NCBI GenBank assembly: GCA_037190805.1
Contig: JBBCJR010000001.1
Location: forward strand, 59,391 to 123,390
DNA: 64,000 bases
Origin: JBBCJR01 sp037190805
GTDB taxonomy: Bacteria > Pseudomonadota > Alphaproteobacteria > Sphingomonadales > Sphingomonadaceae
Direction: 5' to 3'
The notes under the pieces: model-generated
Told to the model about the DNA's origin: nothing
Databases searched by the model: none
The model's input: only the letters and a program-made list of their open reading frames with translations
Program-made: the position numbers and the translations under genes
In this document: piece after piece, positions 27,329 through 35,420 of the stretch
Layout of the letters: each line of letters begins with the position of its first letter
Numbering within the stretch: the stretch's first letter is position 1

Positions 27329-28657
27329 TCAGCGCCCGGCGACCTTGGCGGGCGCGGGTGCCGTGTCGCCCAGCCGGGCGATGGTCTTCAGGGCATAGTC
27401 GAGCTGGAAGTCGGTGATGCCGTCCTTTTTCAGCTCCTCGGCGGTGCGGCGGAAGCGGGGGTCGACCTTGCCGTCGTCCTCGACCGTGCGGTCGTCGAGC
27501 TTGGCTTCGTTGATCAGGTGACGGCGCAGGTCCGCCTCGCGCACCACTGGCCGGTCCTTGTAATCGGGATCGGTCAGCTGCGGGACGATGAGGTCGGGGT
27601 CGATGCCGCCTTCCTGCACCGATTTGCCCGACGGCGTGTAATAACGCGCCGTGGTCAGCCTGAGAGCGGTGGCATCGTCCATCGGAATCAGGGTCTGGAC
27701 CGAGCCCTTGCCGAAGGTGCGCTCGCCCATGATCAGCGCCCGGCGATGATCCTGCAGCGCGCCCGCGACGATTTCCGCCGCCGAGGCGCTGCCCGAATCG
27801 ACGAGGACGATGAGCGGGCGTCCCTTCGCGAAGTCGCCGGCGCGGGCATAGTAGCGCTCGACATCGTTCGCTTCCCGGCCGCGCTGCGAAACGATCTCGC
27901 CCCGTTCGAGGAAGGCGTCCGATACCTCGATCGCCTGGTCGAGAAGACCGCCGGGGTTCGAGCGCAGGTCGATGACATAGCCGAGAATCCCGGGGCCGAT
28001 CTCGGTGTCCAGCCGGGTCAGCGCGTCGCGCACCGACTCGCCGGTATTCTTGTTGAAGGCGTTGATATTGATGTAGCCGACGCGGCCCTTGGCTTCGAAC
28101 TTCACGGGTTTCAGCTGAATGACTTCGCGCGTCAGCGTGACGTCGAACGGCTTGTCGCGGCCCGAGCGGACCAGCGTCAGCTTGATCGTGCTGCCGGGCG
28201 TGCCGCGCATCTTGTCCACCGCCTCGTCCAGCGAGCCGCCGTAGATCAACTGCCCGTCGAGATGGGTGATATAGTCGCCCGCCTTGACCCCGGCGCGAAA
28301 GGCGGGGGTATCCTCGGTCGGCGCGATGACCTTCACCGCCCCGTCCTCCATGGTGACGGTGAGGCCGAGGCCGCCATAATTGCCGTCCGTGGTGGTCCGG
28401 ATATTGGTGAAGGCGCGCCCGTTCAGATAGCTGGAATGCGGATCGAGGCTGGCGAGCATGCCGTTGATCGCCCCTTCGATCAGCTTCTTGTCGTCGACCT
28501 TGTCGACATAATCCGAGCGCACCTTCTGGAACACGTTGATGAGCTGGTCGAACTCCTGGAAGGTATCGGCCTCGTTCGCCGCGAACACGGCGGTGGTGGC
28601 GGGAACCAGGGCCAGCGCCGACGCGGCGATGGCAGCTTGCAGCAACGGGCGGGACAT
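27329..28657 (-). CDS. ctpA: Carboxy-terminal processing protease, S41 family
   Basis: 442 aa periplasmic protease. Signal peptide (MSRPLLQAAIAASALALVPA), a PDZ domain (YGGLGLTVTMEDG ... AGVKAGDYITHLDG), then the S41 catalytic core with the Ser in VLVDSGSASAAEIVAGAL and Lys in GERTFGKGSVQT. Start placed at ATG 28657, which follows GAAAGG; ATG 28678 would add seven residues without a ribosome site. Acts on envelope proteins; target unknown. Lies 96 bases after envC. Confidence 0.93.
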   Translation of the reverse strand: MSRPLLQAAIAASALALVPATTAVFAANEADTFQEFDQLINVFQKVRSDYVDKVDDKKLIEGAINGMLASLDPHSSYLNGRAFTNIRTTTDGNYGGLGLTVTMEDGAVKVIAPTEDTPAFRAGVKAGDYITHLDGQLIYGGSLDEAVDKMRGTPGSTIKLTLVRSGRDKPFDVTLTREVIQLKPVKFEAKGRVGYININAFNKNTGESVRDALTRLDTEIGPGILGYVIDLRSNPGGLLDQAIEVSDAFLERGEIVSQRGREANDVERYYARAGDFAKGRPLIVLVDSGSASAAEIVAGALQDHRRALIMGERTFGKGSVQTLIPMDDATALRLTTARYYTPSGKSVQEGGIDPDLIVPQLTDPDYKDRPVVREADLRRHLINEAKLDDRTVEDDGKVDPRFRRTAEELKKDGITDFQLDYALKTIARLGDTAPAPAKVAGR

Positions 28658-28753
28658 TCGCGGCCTTTCAAACGGCATAGACCGCCACTATAGGCGCGTG
28701 CCACCTGTCGCGCGAGTGAATAGCGGCGAGAAAAGCGTTAACGTGCCATTGGT

Positions 28754-29941
28754 TCAGCCGGCTTGCGCCAGCATCAGCGGCAGCGGGTCGACAGGATCGC
28801 CGTCGCGGCGCACCTCGACCATCAGCTGGGGCCGCCCGGTCGCCATCGTGCCGATCGGTCCGCCGGCGTCGACCTGCTGACCAACCGTTACTGCGACGGC
28901 GCCCAGGCCGGTGATCAGCGTCGTCCAGTCGCCGTCATGCTCGATGATGACGATGCGCCCATAGGTACGAAACGCGCCAGCATAGGCGACCCGGCCCGCT
29001 GCCGGCGCCACCACCTGCGCGCGGGGCAGGGTCGCGAGGGTGATGCCCCGGGCGCGCACCCCGGCGTCCGACAACTCGCCGAAGCCGGTCACGACCTCGC
29101 CCAGCGCGGGCAGGCGGAATCGCACGGAAGCTGGAACGGCGGGGGGCGCAGCTTCGATATCGCGCGGCAGGGCGGCGATCATCGCTTCGGGCACGCGGGG
29201 ACGCAATTTGGGGCCAGGCAGGGTTTCCAGCTGGCGCCTCAAGGCTGTCTGCCGATCCAGCTTCTGGCCAAGATCGCGCAGGTCATTGGCTTCGACCCCC
29301 AGCGCCAGCGCCCGGTCGCCCTCCAGAACGGCGCGGGTTGCAAGCTGGGTCGCCGCCCGGCGCTGCTGGTCCTCCAGCGCGACCAGCTCGCGGCGCTGGC
29401 TGTCGAGGCGCGCTCGCGCAGCCGTCGCCTGATGCGCGGCGGCGGCAGCCGAGGCGCGCAGCCGGTTGCCGGCCGCGACCTCGGCGCTCAACCCGGCGGT
29501 CCGCTGGCGCACTTCCGGCAACACGGCGTCGAGCAGGGACCGGGTGCGGATGGCGTCGTCCAGGCTGCCCCGGCTGACCAGCGCCAGGGCGGGCGGGCGG
29601 CGGGCCATGGTCTGCAGCGCCGCGATCAGATTAACGAGGTCGCCCTGACGTTCAGCCAGGCTGGCCCGCTGGCGGAGACGCAGGGCGTCGATCACGACGA
29701 CGCGCGCGTCCGCTGCCACGACCGACGCCTCTGCCGCCTGGACCCGTCCGGCGAGGGCAGCCGCCTCCGCTCTGGCGCGGGCGGCGGCGTCGCTCGCTTC
29801 GCCGGCGCGGATGTCGAGGGCGCGGACATTGGCTTCGGCCGCTGCCGCGGCCTGTTCCGCCGCCCGCATCCGCGCGCGCGGATCCTCGGTGGCGCCGATC
29901 AGCAGCGGCAGGGCCAGCAGGGCGAGGGCGGCGCGGCGCAT
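28754..29941 (-). CDS. EnvC-like M23-fold protein, zinc ligands lost
   Basis: 395 aa. A signal peptide (MRRAALALLALPLLIGA) precedes about 230 residues of Ala/Arg-rich coiled coil and a C-terminal LytM fold (VVAPAAGRVAYAGAFRTYGRIVIIEHDGDWTTLITGLG). The usual ligands are replaced: no HxxxD before GITLAT, no His in TTLITGL, and Met in LMVEVRRDG where HFEI/HxH is expected. So it is probably an activator of cell-wall amidases, as EnvC is, and not itself a hydrolase. Followed by ctpA; preceded closely by rlmH. Confidence 0.87.
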   Translation of the reverse strand: MRRAALALLALPLLIGATEDPRARMRAAEQAAAAAEANVRALDIRAGEASDAAARARAEAAALAGRVQAAEASVVAADARVVVIDALRLRQRASLAERQGDLVNLIAALQTMARRPPALALVSRGSLDDAIRTRSLLDAVLPEVRQRTAGLSAEVAAGNRLRASAAAAAHQATAARARLDSQRRELVALEDQQRRAATQLATRAVLEGDRALALGVEANDLRDLGQKLDRQTALRRQLETLPGPKLRPRVPEAMIAALPRDIEAAPPAVPASVRFRLPALGEVVTGFGELSDAGVRARGITLATLPRAQVVAPAAGRVAYAGAFRTYGRIVIIEHDGDWTTLITGLGAVAVTVGQQVDAGGPIGTMATGRPQLMVEVRRDGDPVDPLPLMLAQAG

Positions 29942-29945
29942 GCTG

Positions 29946-30368
29946 TCAGCCGTCGCGGTGATAGGGGTGGCCGGCGAGGATCGCGGTCGCCCGATAAAGC
30001 TGTTCAGCGAGCATGGCGCGCGCCAGCATGTGCGGCCATGTGGCGATACCGAACGACAGCAGCAGGTCCGCGGTGTCGCGCACGGCCCCGTCATGGCCAT
30101 CGGCGGCGCCGATCAGGAACCTGGCCTCGCGCACGCCGTCGTCACGCCAGCTCCCCAGTCGGCGGGCAAGGTCGGTGGAGGCAAGGCTGCGGCCGCGTTC
30201 GTCGAGGACGATGGTGACGCTTGCGGGCAGGGGTTCGGGCATCCGGCCACCCTTGTCGGGCAGCTCGGTAACGGTGGTCGGCCACTGGATACGGTCGAGA
30301 TAGCGGTCGACCAGCTCGCCCTCGGGCGACCGGCCGATCTTTCCGCGCGCGATGATGTGGAGCCGCAT
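29946..30368 (-). CDS. rlmH: 23S rRNA pseudouridine(1915) N3-methyltransferase
   Basis: 140 aa SPOUT methyltransferase acting on the assembled 70S ribosome at helix 69. The conserved SAM-binding stretch ARFLIGAADGH and C-terminal RAMLAEQLYRATAILAGHPYHR are present. Next to rsfS and nadD, the usual arrangement. Confidence 0.95.
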   Translation of the reverse strand: MRLHIIARGKIGRSPEGELVDRYLDRIQWPTTVTELPDKGGRMPEPLPASVTIVLDERGRSLASTDLARRLGSWRDDGVREARFLIGAADGHDGAVRDTADLLLSFGIATWPHMLARAMLAEQLYRATAILAGHPYHRDG

Positions 30369-30433
30369 GGCGGCGTGCTTAACGGATTTTTACCACGCGC
30401 GGAATGTCATGTGGCAAGGGAAGCGCCGGCAGC

Positions 30434-30832
30434 TCAGGCGTTGCCGGCAGCGGGTGCCTCGCCAAAGGCCCACATCCGCTCCAGATTATAGAAGCTGCGG
30501 ACTTCCGGCCGGAACAGGTGGATGATGATGTCGCCGGCGTCGATCAGCACCCAGTCGGCGGCGGGCAGGCCCTCGACCCTGACCGGGCGGCCGGTCTCGG
30601 CCTTCAGCATTTCAGCCAGCTTCTGCGCCATGGACGCGACTTGACGGGTCGAGCGGCCGCTGGCGATGACCATATAGTCCGCGATCGAGCTCTTGCCGGC
30701 CAGCGCGATGCTGACCACGTCGACGGCTTGGTCGTCGTCGAGCTGGCCGAGCACACTGTCGTGTAATCGGTCGATGCTGCCGGCGGTGCTGTCGCCGGAA
30801 CTGGCGGCGGTGGTGGCAGGGGCGGGGGTCAA
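30434..30832 (-). CDS. rsfS: Ribosome silencing factor RsfS
   Basis: 132 aa (Iojap/DUF143). Binds L14 and blocks subunit joining in starvation. The conserved core DDQAVDVVSIALAGKSSIADYM, ASGRSTRQVASMAQKL and DWVLIDAGDIIIHLF are all visible. Starts 10 bases after nadD ends. Confidence 0.94.
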   Translation of the reverse strand: MTPAPATTAASSGDSTAGSIDRLHDSVLGQLDDDQAVDVVSIALAGKSSIADYMVIASGRSTRQVASMAQKLAEMLKAETGRPVRVEGLPAADWVLIDAGDIIIHLFRPEVRSFYNLERMWAFGEAPAAGNA

Positions 30833-30842
30833 ACAGATCTCC

Positions 30843-31469
30843 TCAGATGAAATGACGCGTCACCGGATCGCGCCGGGGAACGGACGGAACGGAAAGATGC
30901 CAATCGGGGTCGCGCGCGCGGATCGCGGTGGCGGAGGTCGGGTCGGGCCGGGTGCTCAGGATCACGAGCGCCGGAGGTCTCCACTTCGTCCAGCCTGCTG
31001 CCGCGGCTTCGGGCCGGACGGAACGCCGAAGCCAGCCCATCGCCGGTGCGAGGTGGGCGGAGGCATCATAGCCGGGACGGACGACGACGGCAATCGGCAC
31101 CAGCCGGGCGATATCCCGCCACTGCCGCCAGCGGTGGAACTGGGCCAGATTGTCGGCGCCCATGATCCAGATGAACCGCCGCCGTGGATAGCGGCGGACA
31201 AGGGCGCGGAGCGTGTCGATCGTATAGCGGGTATCGAGCCGCGCCTCGATCGCCGTCGGTCGGATGGGCAGGCCTCGTGCCATCTTGCGGGCGGAGGCCA
31301 ACCGCGCGGAAAGCGGCGCCATGCCGGCGGCGGGCTTCAGCGGGTTGCCGGGGCTGACCAGCCACCAGAGCTCCGCCAGCCCCAGCCGGTCGAGGGCGAG
31401 GCGGCTGATCCCGCGATGGCCGCGATGCGCGGGGTTGAACGACCCGCCGAGAAGGCCGGTGGGGATCAG
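30843..31469 (-). CDS. nadD: Nicotinate-nucleotide adenylyltransferase, no standard start codon
   Basis: NAD synthesis enzyme (deamido-NAD from NaMN and ATP). Full family motifs: GLLGGSFNPAHRGH (nucleotide binding, with HxGH-type His), IMGADNLAQFHRWRQW, and SATAIRARD (ISSTxIR-like). The frame is open upstream only to a stop within proA, and contains no ATG, GTG or TTG before GLLGGSFNP. The listed start is CTG 31469 (LIPTGLLGG). Alternatively ATG 31498, overlapping the proA stop, is the true start and one base is missing from the GGGG run after it, which would give MTIAAGG...LIPTGLLGG. An internal ATG at 31322 would lose the active site. Confidence 0.85.
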   Translation of the reverse strand: MIPTGLLGGSFNPAHRGHRGISRLALDRLGLAELWWLVSPGNPLKPAAGMAPLSARLASARKMARGLPIRPTAIEARLDTRYTIDTLRALVRRYPRRRFIWIMGADNLAQFHRWRQWRDIARLVPIAVVVRPGYDASAHLAPAMGWLRRSVRPEAAAAGWTKWRPPALVILSTRPDPTSATAIRARDPDWHLSVPSVPRRDPVTRHFI

Positions 31470-31494
31470 GAGCGCCGCGCCCCGGCGGCAATGG

Positions 31495-32766
31495 TCATGG
31501 CCGGGTCTGGCCGGTGCCGCGCACCAACCATTTATAGGTGGTCAGCCCTTCCAGCGCGACGGGGCCGCGCGCGTGCATCCGGCCGGTGGAAATGCCGATC
31601 TCGGCCCCCAGACCGAACTCGCCGCCATCGGCGAACTGGGTCGAGGCGTTCCACATCGCGATCGCCGAATCGACGCGGGCAAGGAAGCGTTCGGCCGTCG
31701 GCGCATCTTCGGTGAGGATGGCGTCGGTGTGGTGCGAACTGTGCCGGGCGATATGAGCGAGCGCCCCGTCGACGCCATCGACCATCGCAATCGACAGGAT
31801 CGCGTCCAGATATTCGGTGTCCCAATCCTCGTCCCCGGCGGGCCGCACGCGATTGTCGAGCGCCTGCACCTCCGGCGTGCCGCGCAATTCGCAACCGGTG
31901 TCGGCCAGCGCCCGGACCACCGCCGTGGGATCAGAATAAGCGCGGTCGATCAGCAGCGTTTCGGTGGCGCCGCAGATGCCGGTGCGGCGCATCTTGGCGT
32001 TGACGGTGACGGTCAGCGCCGTCTCGGGATCGGCGGCGCGGTCGATGAAGGTGTGGCAGATGCCGTCGAGATGGGCGAGCACCGGCACCCGTGCCTCCGC
32101 CTGGACGCGGGCGACCAGCCCCTTGCCGCCGCGGGGGATGATGATGTCGATATGCTCCGCCGCGCGCAGCATGGCGCCCACCGCCGCGCGATCGGTGACG
32201 GGGACCAGCTGGATCGACGCTGCGGGCAAGCCGGCGGCGACGATGCCGGCGACCAGCGCTGCGTGGATGGCGCGCGCGCTTTCGATCGCTTCCGAGCCTG
32301 AGCGCAGGATGGCGGCATTGCCGGCCATCAGGCTGAGCGCGCCAGCGTCGGCGGTGACGTTGGGCCGGCTTTCATAGATGATGCCGATGACGCCGATCGG
32401 CACGCGCACGCGGCTGAGCTTCAACCCGTTGGGGCGCACCGCCTCGTCGATCACCTGGCCGACGGGGTCGGGCAGGCGGGCGACATTTTCCAGCGCGGCG
32501 GCGATGCCCTCCAGCCGCTTCTCGTCCAGCTTCAGCCGGTCGAGCAGGGCGGGGGTAAGGCCGTTGGCCTCTCCGCGCGCCATATCCTTCGCGTTCGCCG
32601 CCAGAATGTCCTGCGCCTGGTCGCGGAGGGCCCTGGCGGCAGCATCCAGCGCGTCCGCCTTGGTCGCGGTCGGCGCGGTCGCCAGCAGGGCAGCGGCGGC
32701 ACGGGCATCGCGGCCCATGCGGTCGATCAGGGCTTCGGCGTCGGCAAGGCTGGAGTCGGTGGTCAT
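31495..32766 (-). CDS. proA: Glutamate-5-semialdehyde dehydrogenase
   Basis: 423 aa. Second step of proline synthesis, reducing glutamyl-5-phosphate with NADPH. Catalytic Cys in MRRTGICGATETLL, plus RVPIGVIGIIYESRPNVT and IIPRGGKGLV. Lies in the same minus-strand run as proB, separated by a small lysozyme-inhibitor-like gene. Confidence 0.96.
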   Translation of the reverse strand: MTTDSSLADAEALIDRMGRDARAAAALLATAPTATKADALDAAARALRDQAQDILAANAKDMARGEANGLTPALLDRLKLDEKRLEGIAAALENVARLPDPVGQVIDEAVRPNGLKLSRVRVPIGVIGIIYESRPNVTADAGALSLMAGNAAILRSGSEAIESARAIHAALVAGIVAAGLPAASIQLVPVTDRAAVGAMLRAAEHIDIIIPRGGKGLVARVQAEARVPVLAHLDGICHTFIDRAADPETALTVTVNAKMRRTGICGATETLLIDRAYSDPTAVVRALADTGCELRGTPEVQALDNRVRPAGDEDWDTEYLDAILSIAMVDGVDGALAHIARHSSHHTDAILTEDAPTAERFLARVDSAIAMWNASTQFADGGEFGLGAEIGISTGRMHARGPVALEGLTTYKWLVRGTGQTRP

Positions 32767-32778
32767 GATGACCGCTAG

Positions 32779-33099
32779 TTAGCGATCCGCGCCCAGCTTT
32801 TCCAGTTCGCGGGCACGCGCCGCGGTCATATCGCGCTGACAGGCGGCCGCGGCGATCTGGCGGATCGTTCCTTCACCCAGCCCATAGGCCCGGCAGTTGG
32901 CGTCGCGATAGCGGATCCACAACCGCTGCGCGTCGCGCAGCGCCGGCTTCTGCGCCGTCGTCGCGCGGGCCATGGCGGCGCGATAGGCGGCGTTGAGACG
33001 GTCATCCCAGGTCTTGGTTTCGGCCGCCATGCAGTCGACCATCTCGACCGTCGTGGTGCCGGGACAGGCGGCAGCGAGCAGCAGGGCGAGCGCAATCAC
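32779..33099 (-). CDS. LprI-like secreted protein (DUF1311)
   Basis: 106 aa with a short signal peptide (MIALALLLAAACPG). A DUF1311/LprI domain follows: MVDCMAAETKTWDDRLNAAY, AQRLWIRYRDANCRAYG and CQRDMTAARARELE, with paired cysteines. Some members inhibit lysozyme; activity here is unknown. Inserted between proB (4-base overlap) and proA. Confidence 0.82.
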   Translation of the reverse strand: MIALALLLAAACPGTTTVEMVDCMAAETKTWDDRLNAAYRAAMARATTAQKPALRDAQRLWIRYRDANCRAYGLGEGTIRQIAAAACQRDMTAARARELEKLGADR

Positions 33100-34226
33100 A
33101 GCATCACCAGATGGTCCCGGTGGACGAGCGCGCTGCGCGGCGCATAACCGAGGATATCGGCATGGGTGTTGGAGCGCTTGCCGGCGATGCTGGCAGCATC
33201 GGTGGCGGGATATTCGCTGAGGCCGCGCGCCACGGCACGGCCGTCGGGACCAATGATATCGACCACGTCGCCGCGCTCGAACCGGCCCTCGACCGCCCGG
33301 GCGCCGGCGGCGAGCAGGCTCTTGCCCTTGCCCAGCGCGCCGACCGCGCCGTCGTCGACCAGGATACGGCCCTTCACCGTCAGCCGGCCGGCCAGCCAGG
33401 CGCGCTTGGCGCGCGCGCCCGTCGCGGGCTCGAACAGGGTGCCTCGTCCGTCGGCGTCGAAGGCGGCAAGCGGATTGTCGCGCCGGCCCGTGATGATCGC
33501 CAGCGCCACGCCCGCCCCGCTGGCGATCCGCGCCGCCTGCAGCTTCGAGATCATGCCGCCCGATCCCATTCCGGAGGCTGAGCGCGCATCGGCCATCGCC
33601 ATCACCTCGGCATCGAGACGGGGGACGCGCGGGACGAGGGTGGCGGTGGGATCGCTGTGCGGATTGGCGGTGTAAAGGCCGTCGATATCGGACAGCAGGA
33701 TGACGCCCTGCGCGTCCGCTGCCTGAGCGACGCGCGCCGCCAGCCGGTCATTGTCGCCGAACCGGATTTCGGCGGTGGCGACCGAATCATTCTCGTTGAT
33801 CACCGGGACCACGCCGAGGCCGAGCAGCCGGTCAAGCGTCGCCGATGCGTTGAGGAACCGTCGCCGGTCCTCGAGATCGTCGAGCGTCAGCAGCATCTGC
33901 GCGGCGGTGAGGCCGCGTGCTTCAAGCAGTTCGGTATAGCATTGCGACAGGATGATCTGGCCGGTGGCGGCGGCGGCCTGTGCATCTTCCAGACTGGCGC
34001 GGCCGCCCTTGGGCAGGCCCAGCCGCCGCGCGCCGAGCGCGATCGAACCGGACGAGACGATCGCCACCTTCTGCCCGGCGGCGACGCGGGCGGCGATGTC
34101 GTCGAGGACCCCGGCCAACCAGTCACGCCGCACCGTGCCGCCGTCGACCAGCAGCGCCGATCCGATCTTGACCACCAGCCTGGGGCAGCGATCGGGTGCG
34201 AAGGGGCGGGCGGTGTCGGCGATCAT
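33096..34226 (-). CDS. proB: Glutamate 5-kinase
   Basis: 376 aa. First step of proline synthesis. An amino-acid kinase domain (VVKIGSALLVDGG, INENDSVATAEIRFGDND, GSGGMISKLQAARIASGAG) is followed by a C-terminal PUA domain (from about residue 275). Start overlaps the end of obgE by 4 bases. Confidence 0.96.
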   Translation of the reverse strand: MIADTARPFAPDRCPRLVVKIGSALLVDGGTVRRDWLAGVLDDIAARVAAGQKVAIVSSGSIALGARRLGLPKGGRASLEDAQAAAATGQIILSQCYTELLEARGLTAAQMLLTLDDLEDRRRFLNASATLDRLLGLGVVPVINENDSVATAEIRFGDNDRLAARVAQAADAQGVILLSDIDGLYTANPHSDPTATLVPRVPRLDAEVMAMADARSASGMGSGGMISKLQAARIASGAGVALAIITGRRDNPLAAFDADGRGTLFEPATGARAKRAWLAGRLTVKGRILVDDGAVGALGKGKSLLAAGARAVEGRFERGDVVDIIGPDGRAVARGLSEYPATDAASIAGKRSNTHADILGYAPRSALVHRDHLVML

Positions 34227-35266
34227 AGGGGTGACCAGGGCTTGGCGCCGGCATCGGTCTCGGCCTCCGTCGCCGCGTCGAGGCCGAGCGCGGCCTGCAG
34301 CCGGTCGAGCGCGATGTCGGTGCCGGCGCCCGTCGCGCCCGACAGATGGAGAACCTCGCCGCCCGACAGCTTCGCCAATTTTTTCGTCAGTTTGGCCAGG
34401 GTCTTGTCGTCAACGGCGTCGATCTTGTTCAACGCCACGACTTCGGTCTTGTCCTCGAGGCCGGCGCCATAGGCCTCGAGTTCGCCGCAGACGATGCGAT
34501 AGGCCTCGGCCGGATCGTCGCCGGTCGCATCCACGAGATGGAGCAACACGCGGGTGCGCTCGATATGTCCCAGGAAGCGGTCGCCGATGCCGACGCCCTC
34601 TGCCGCGCCTTCGATCAGGCCGGGAATGTCGGCCAGCACGAATTCCCGCCCCCGATGGCTGACGACGCCAAGCTGCGGCTTCAGGGTCGTGAACGGATAG
34701 GCCCCGACCTTGGCCTGGGCATTGGTGACGGCGTTGAGGAAGGTCGACTTGCCGGCATTGGGCAGGCCGACGAGGCCGGCATCGGCGATCAGCTTCAGCC
34801 GCAACCAGACCGACATTTCCTGTGCCGGCCAGCCGGTGCCGTGCTGGCGAGGGGCGCGATTGGTCGAGGTCTTGTAGCTGGCATTGCCGCGTCCGCCGTC
34901 GCCACCCCTCAACAGCACGATGCGCTGGCCGACCTCGGTGAAGTCGGCGAGCACCAGATCCTGGTCCTCATCGGATATGATCTGGGTGCCGACCGGCACC
35001 TTGATGATCAGGTCTTCACCGCCCGCCCCGGTGCGGTCGCGCCCCGCGCCGTTCTGGCCGCGCTGGGCCCTGAAGTGCTGGGCGTAGCGAAAGTCGATCA
35101 ACGTGTTGAGGCCGGCCACGGCCTCGAAGATCACGTCACCGCCCTTGCCGCCGTTGCCGCCGTCGGGGCCGCCATATTCGATGAACTTCTCGCGCCGGAA
35201 CGACACCGCCCCGGGGCCGCCGGCGCCCGACTTCAGATGGATCTTGGCTTGGTCAAGGAACTGCAT
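34223..35266 (-). CDS. obgE: GTPase ObgE/CgtA
   Basis: 347 aa ribosome-associated GTPase. A glycine-rich Obg fold (KSGAGGPGAVSFRREKF ... GGPDGGNGGKGGDV) comes first. The G domain has GLPNAGKST (G1), DIPGLIEGAAEG (G3) and LNKIDAV (G4). The C-terminus is short and acidic, as in alphaproteobacteria. Preceded by a 154-base gap without a recognised gene. Confidence 0.97.
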   Translation of the reverse strand: MQFLDQAKIHLKSGAGGPGAVSFRREKFIEYGGPDGGNGGKGGDVIFEAVAGLNTLIDFRYAQHFRAQRGQNGAGRDRTGAGGEDLIIKVPVGTQIISDEDQDLVLADFTEVGQRIVLLRGGDGGRGNASYKTSTNRAPRQHGTGWPAQEMSVWLRLKLIADAGLVGLPNAGKSTFLNAVTNAQAKVGAYPFTTLKPQLGVVSHRGREFVLADIPGLIEGAAEGVGIGDRFLGHIERTRVLLHLVDATGDDPAEAYRIVCGELEAYGAGLEDKTEVVALNKIDAVDDKTLAKLTKKLAKLSGGEVLHLSGATGAGTDIALDRLQAALGLDAATEAETDAGAKPWSPL

Positions 35267-35420
35267 GGCGGCCGTCTAGAGCTTTTTCGGCTGGCGGGGA
35301 ACCGGCGTTGGGAGAGAGCCCGCGTCATCGGCTCGCACGCCCTGTGCGGCACCCACAGCAGAAGCTTCCGTGCGGGGCCAGATGGGGCGCGGGCAGGCGT
35401 CGCTTCCGGCGCTGGCTGAA

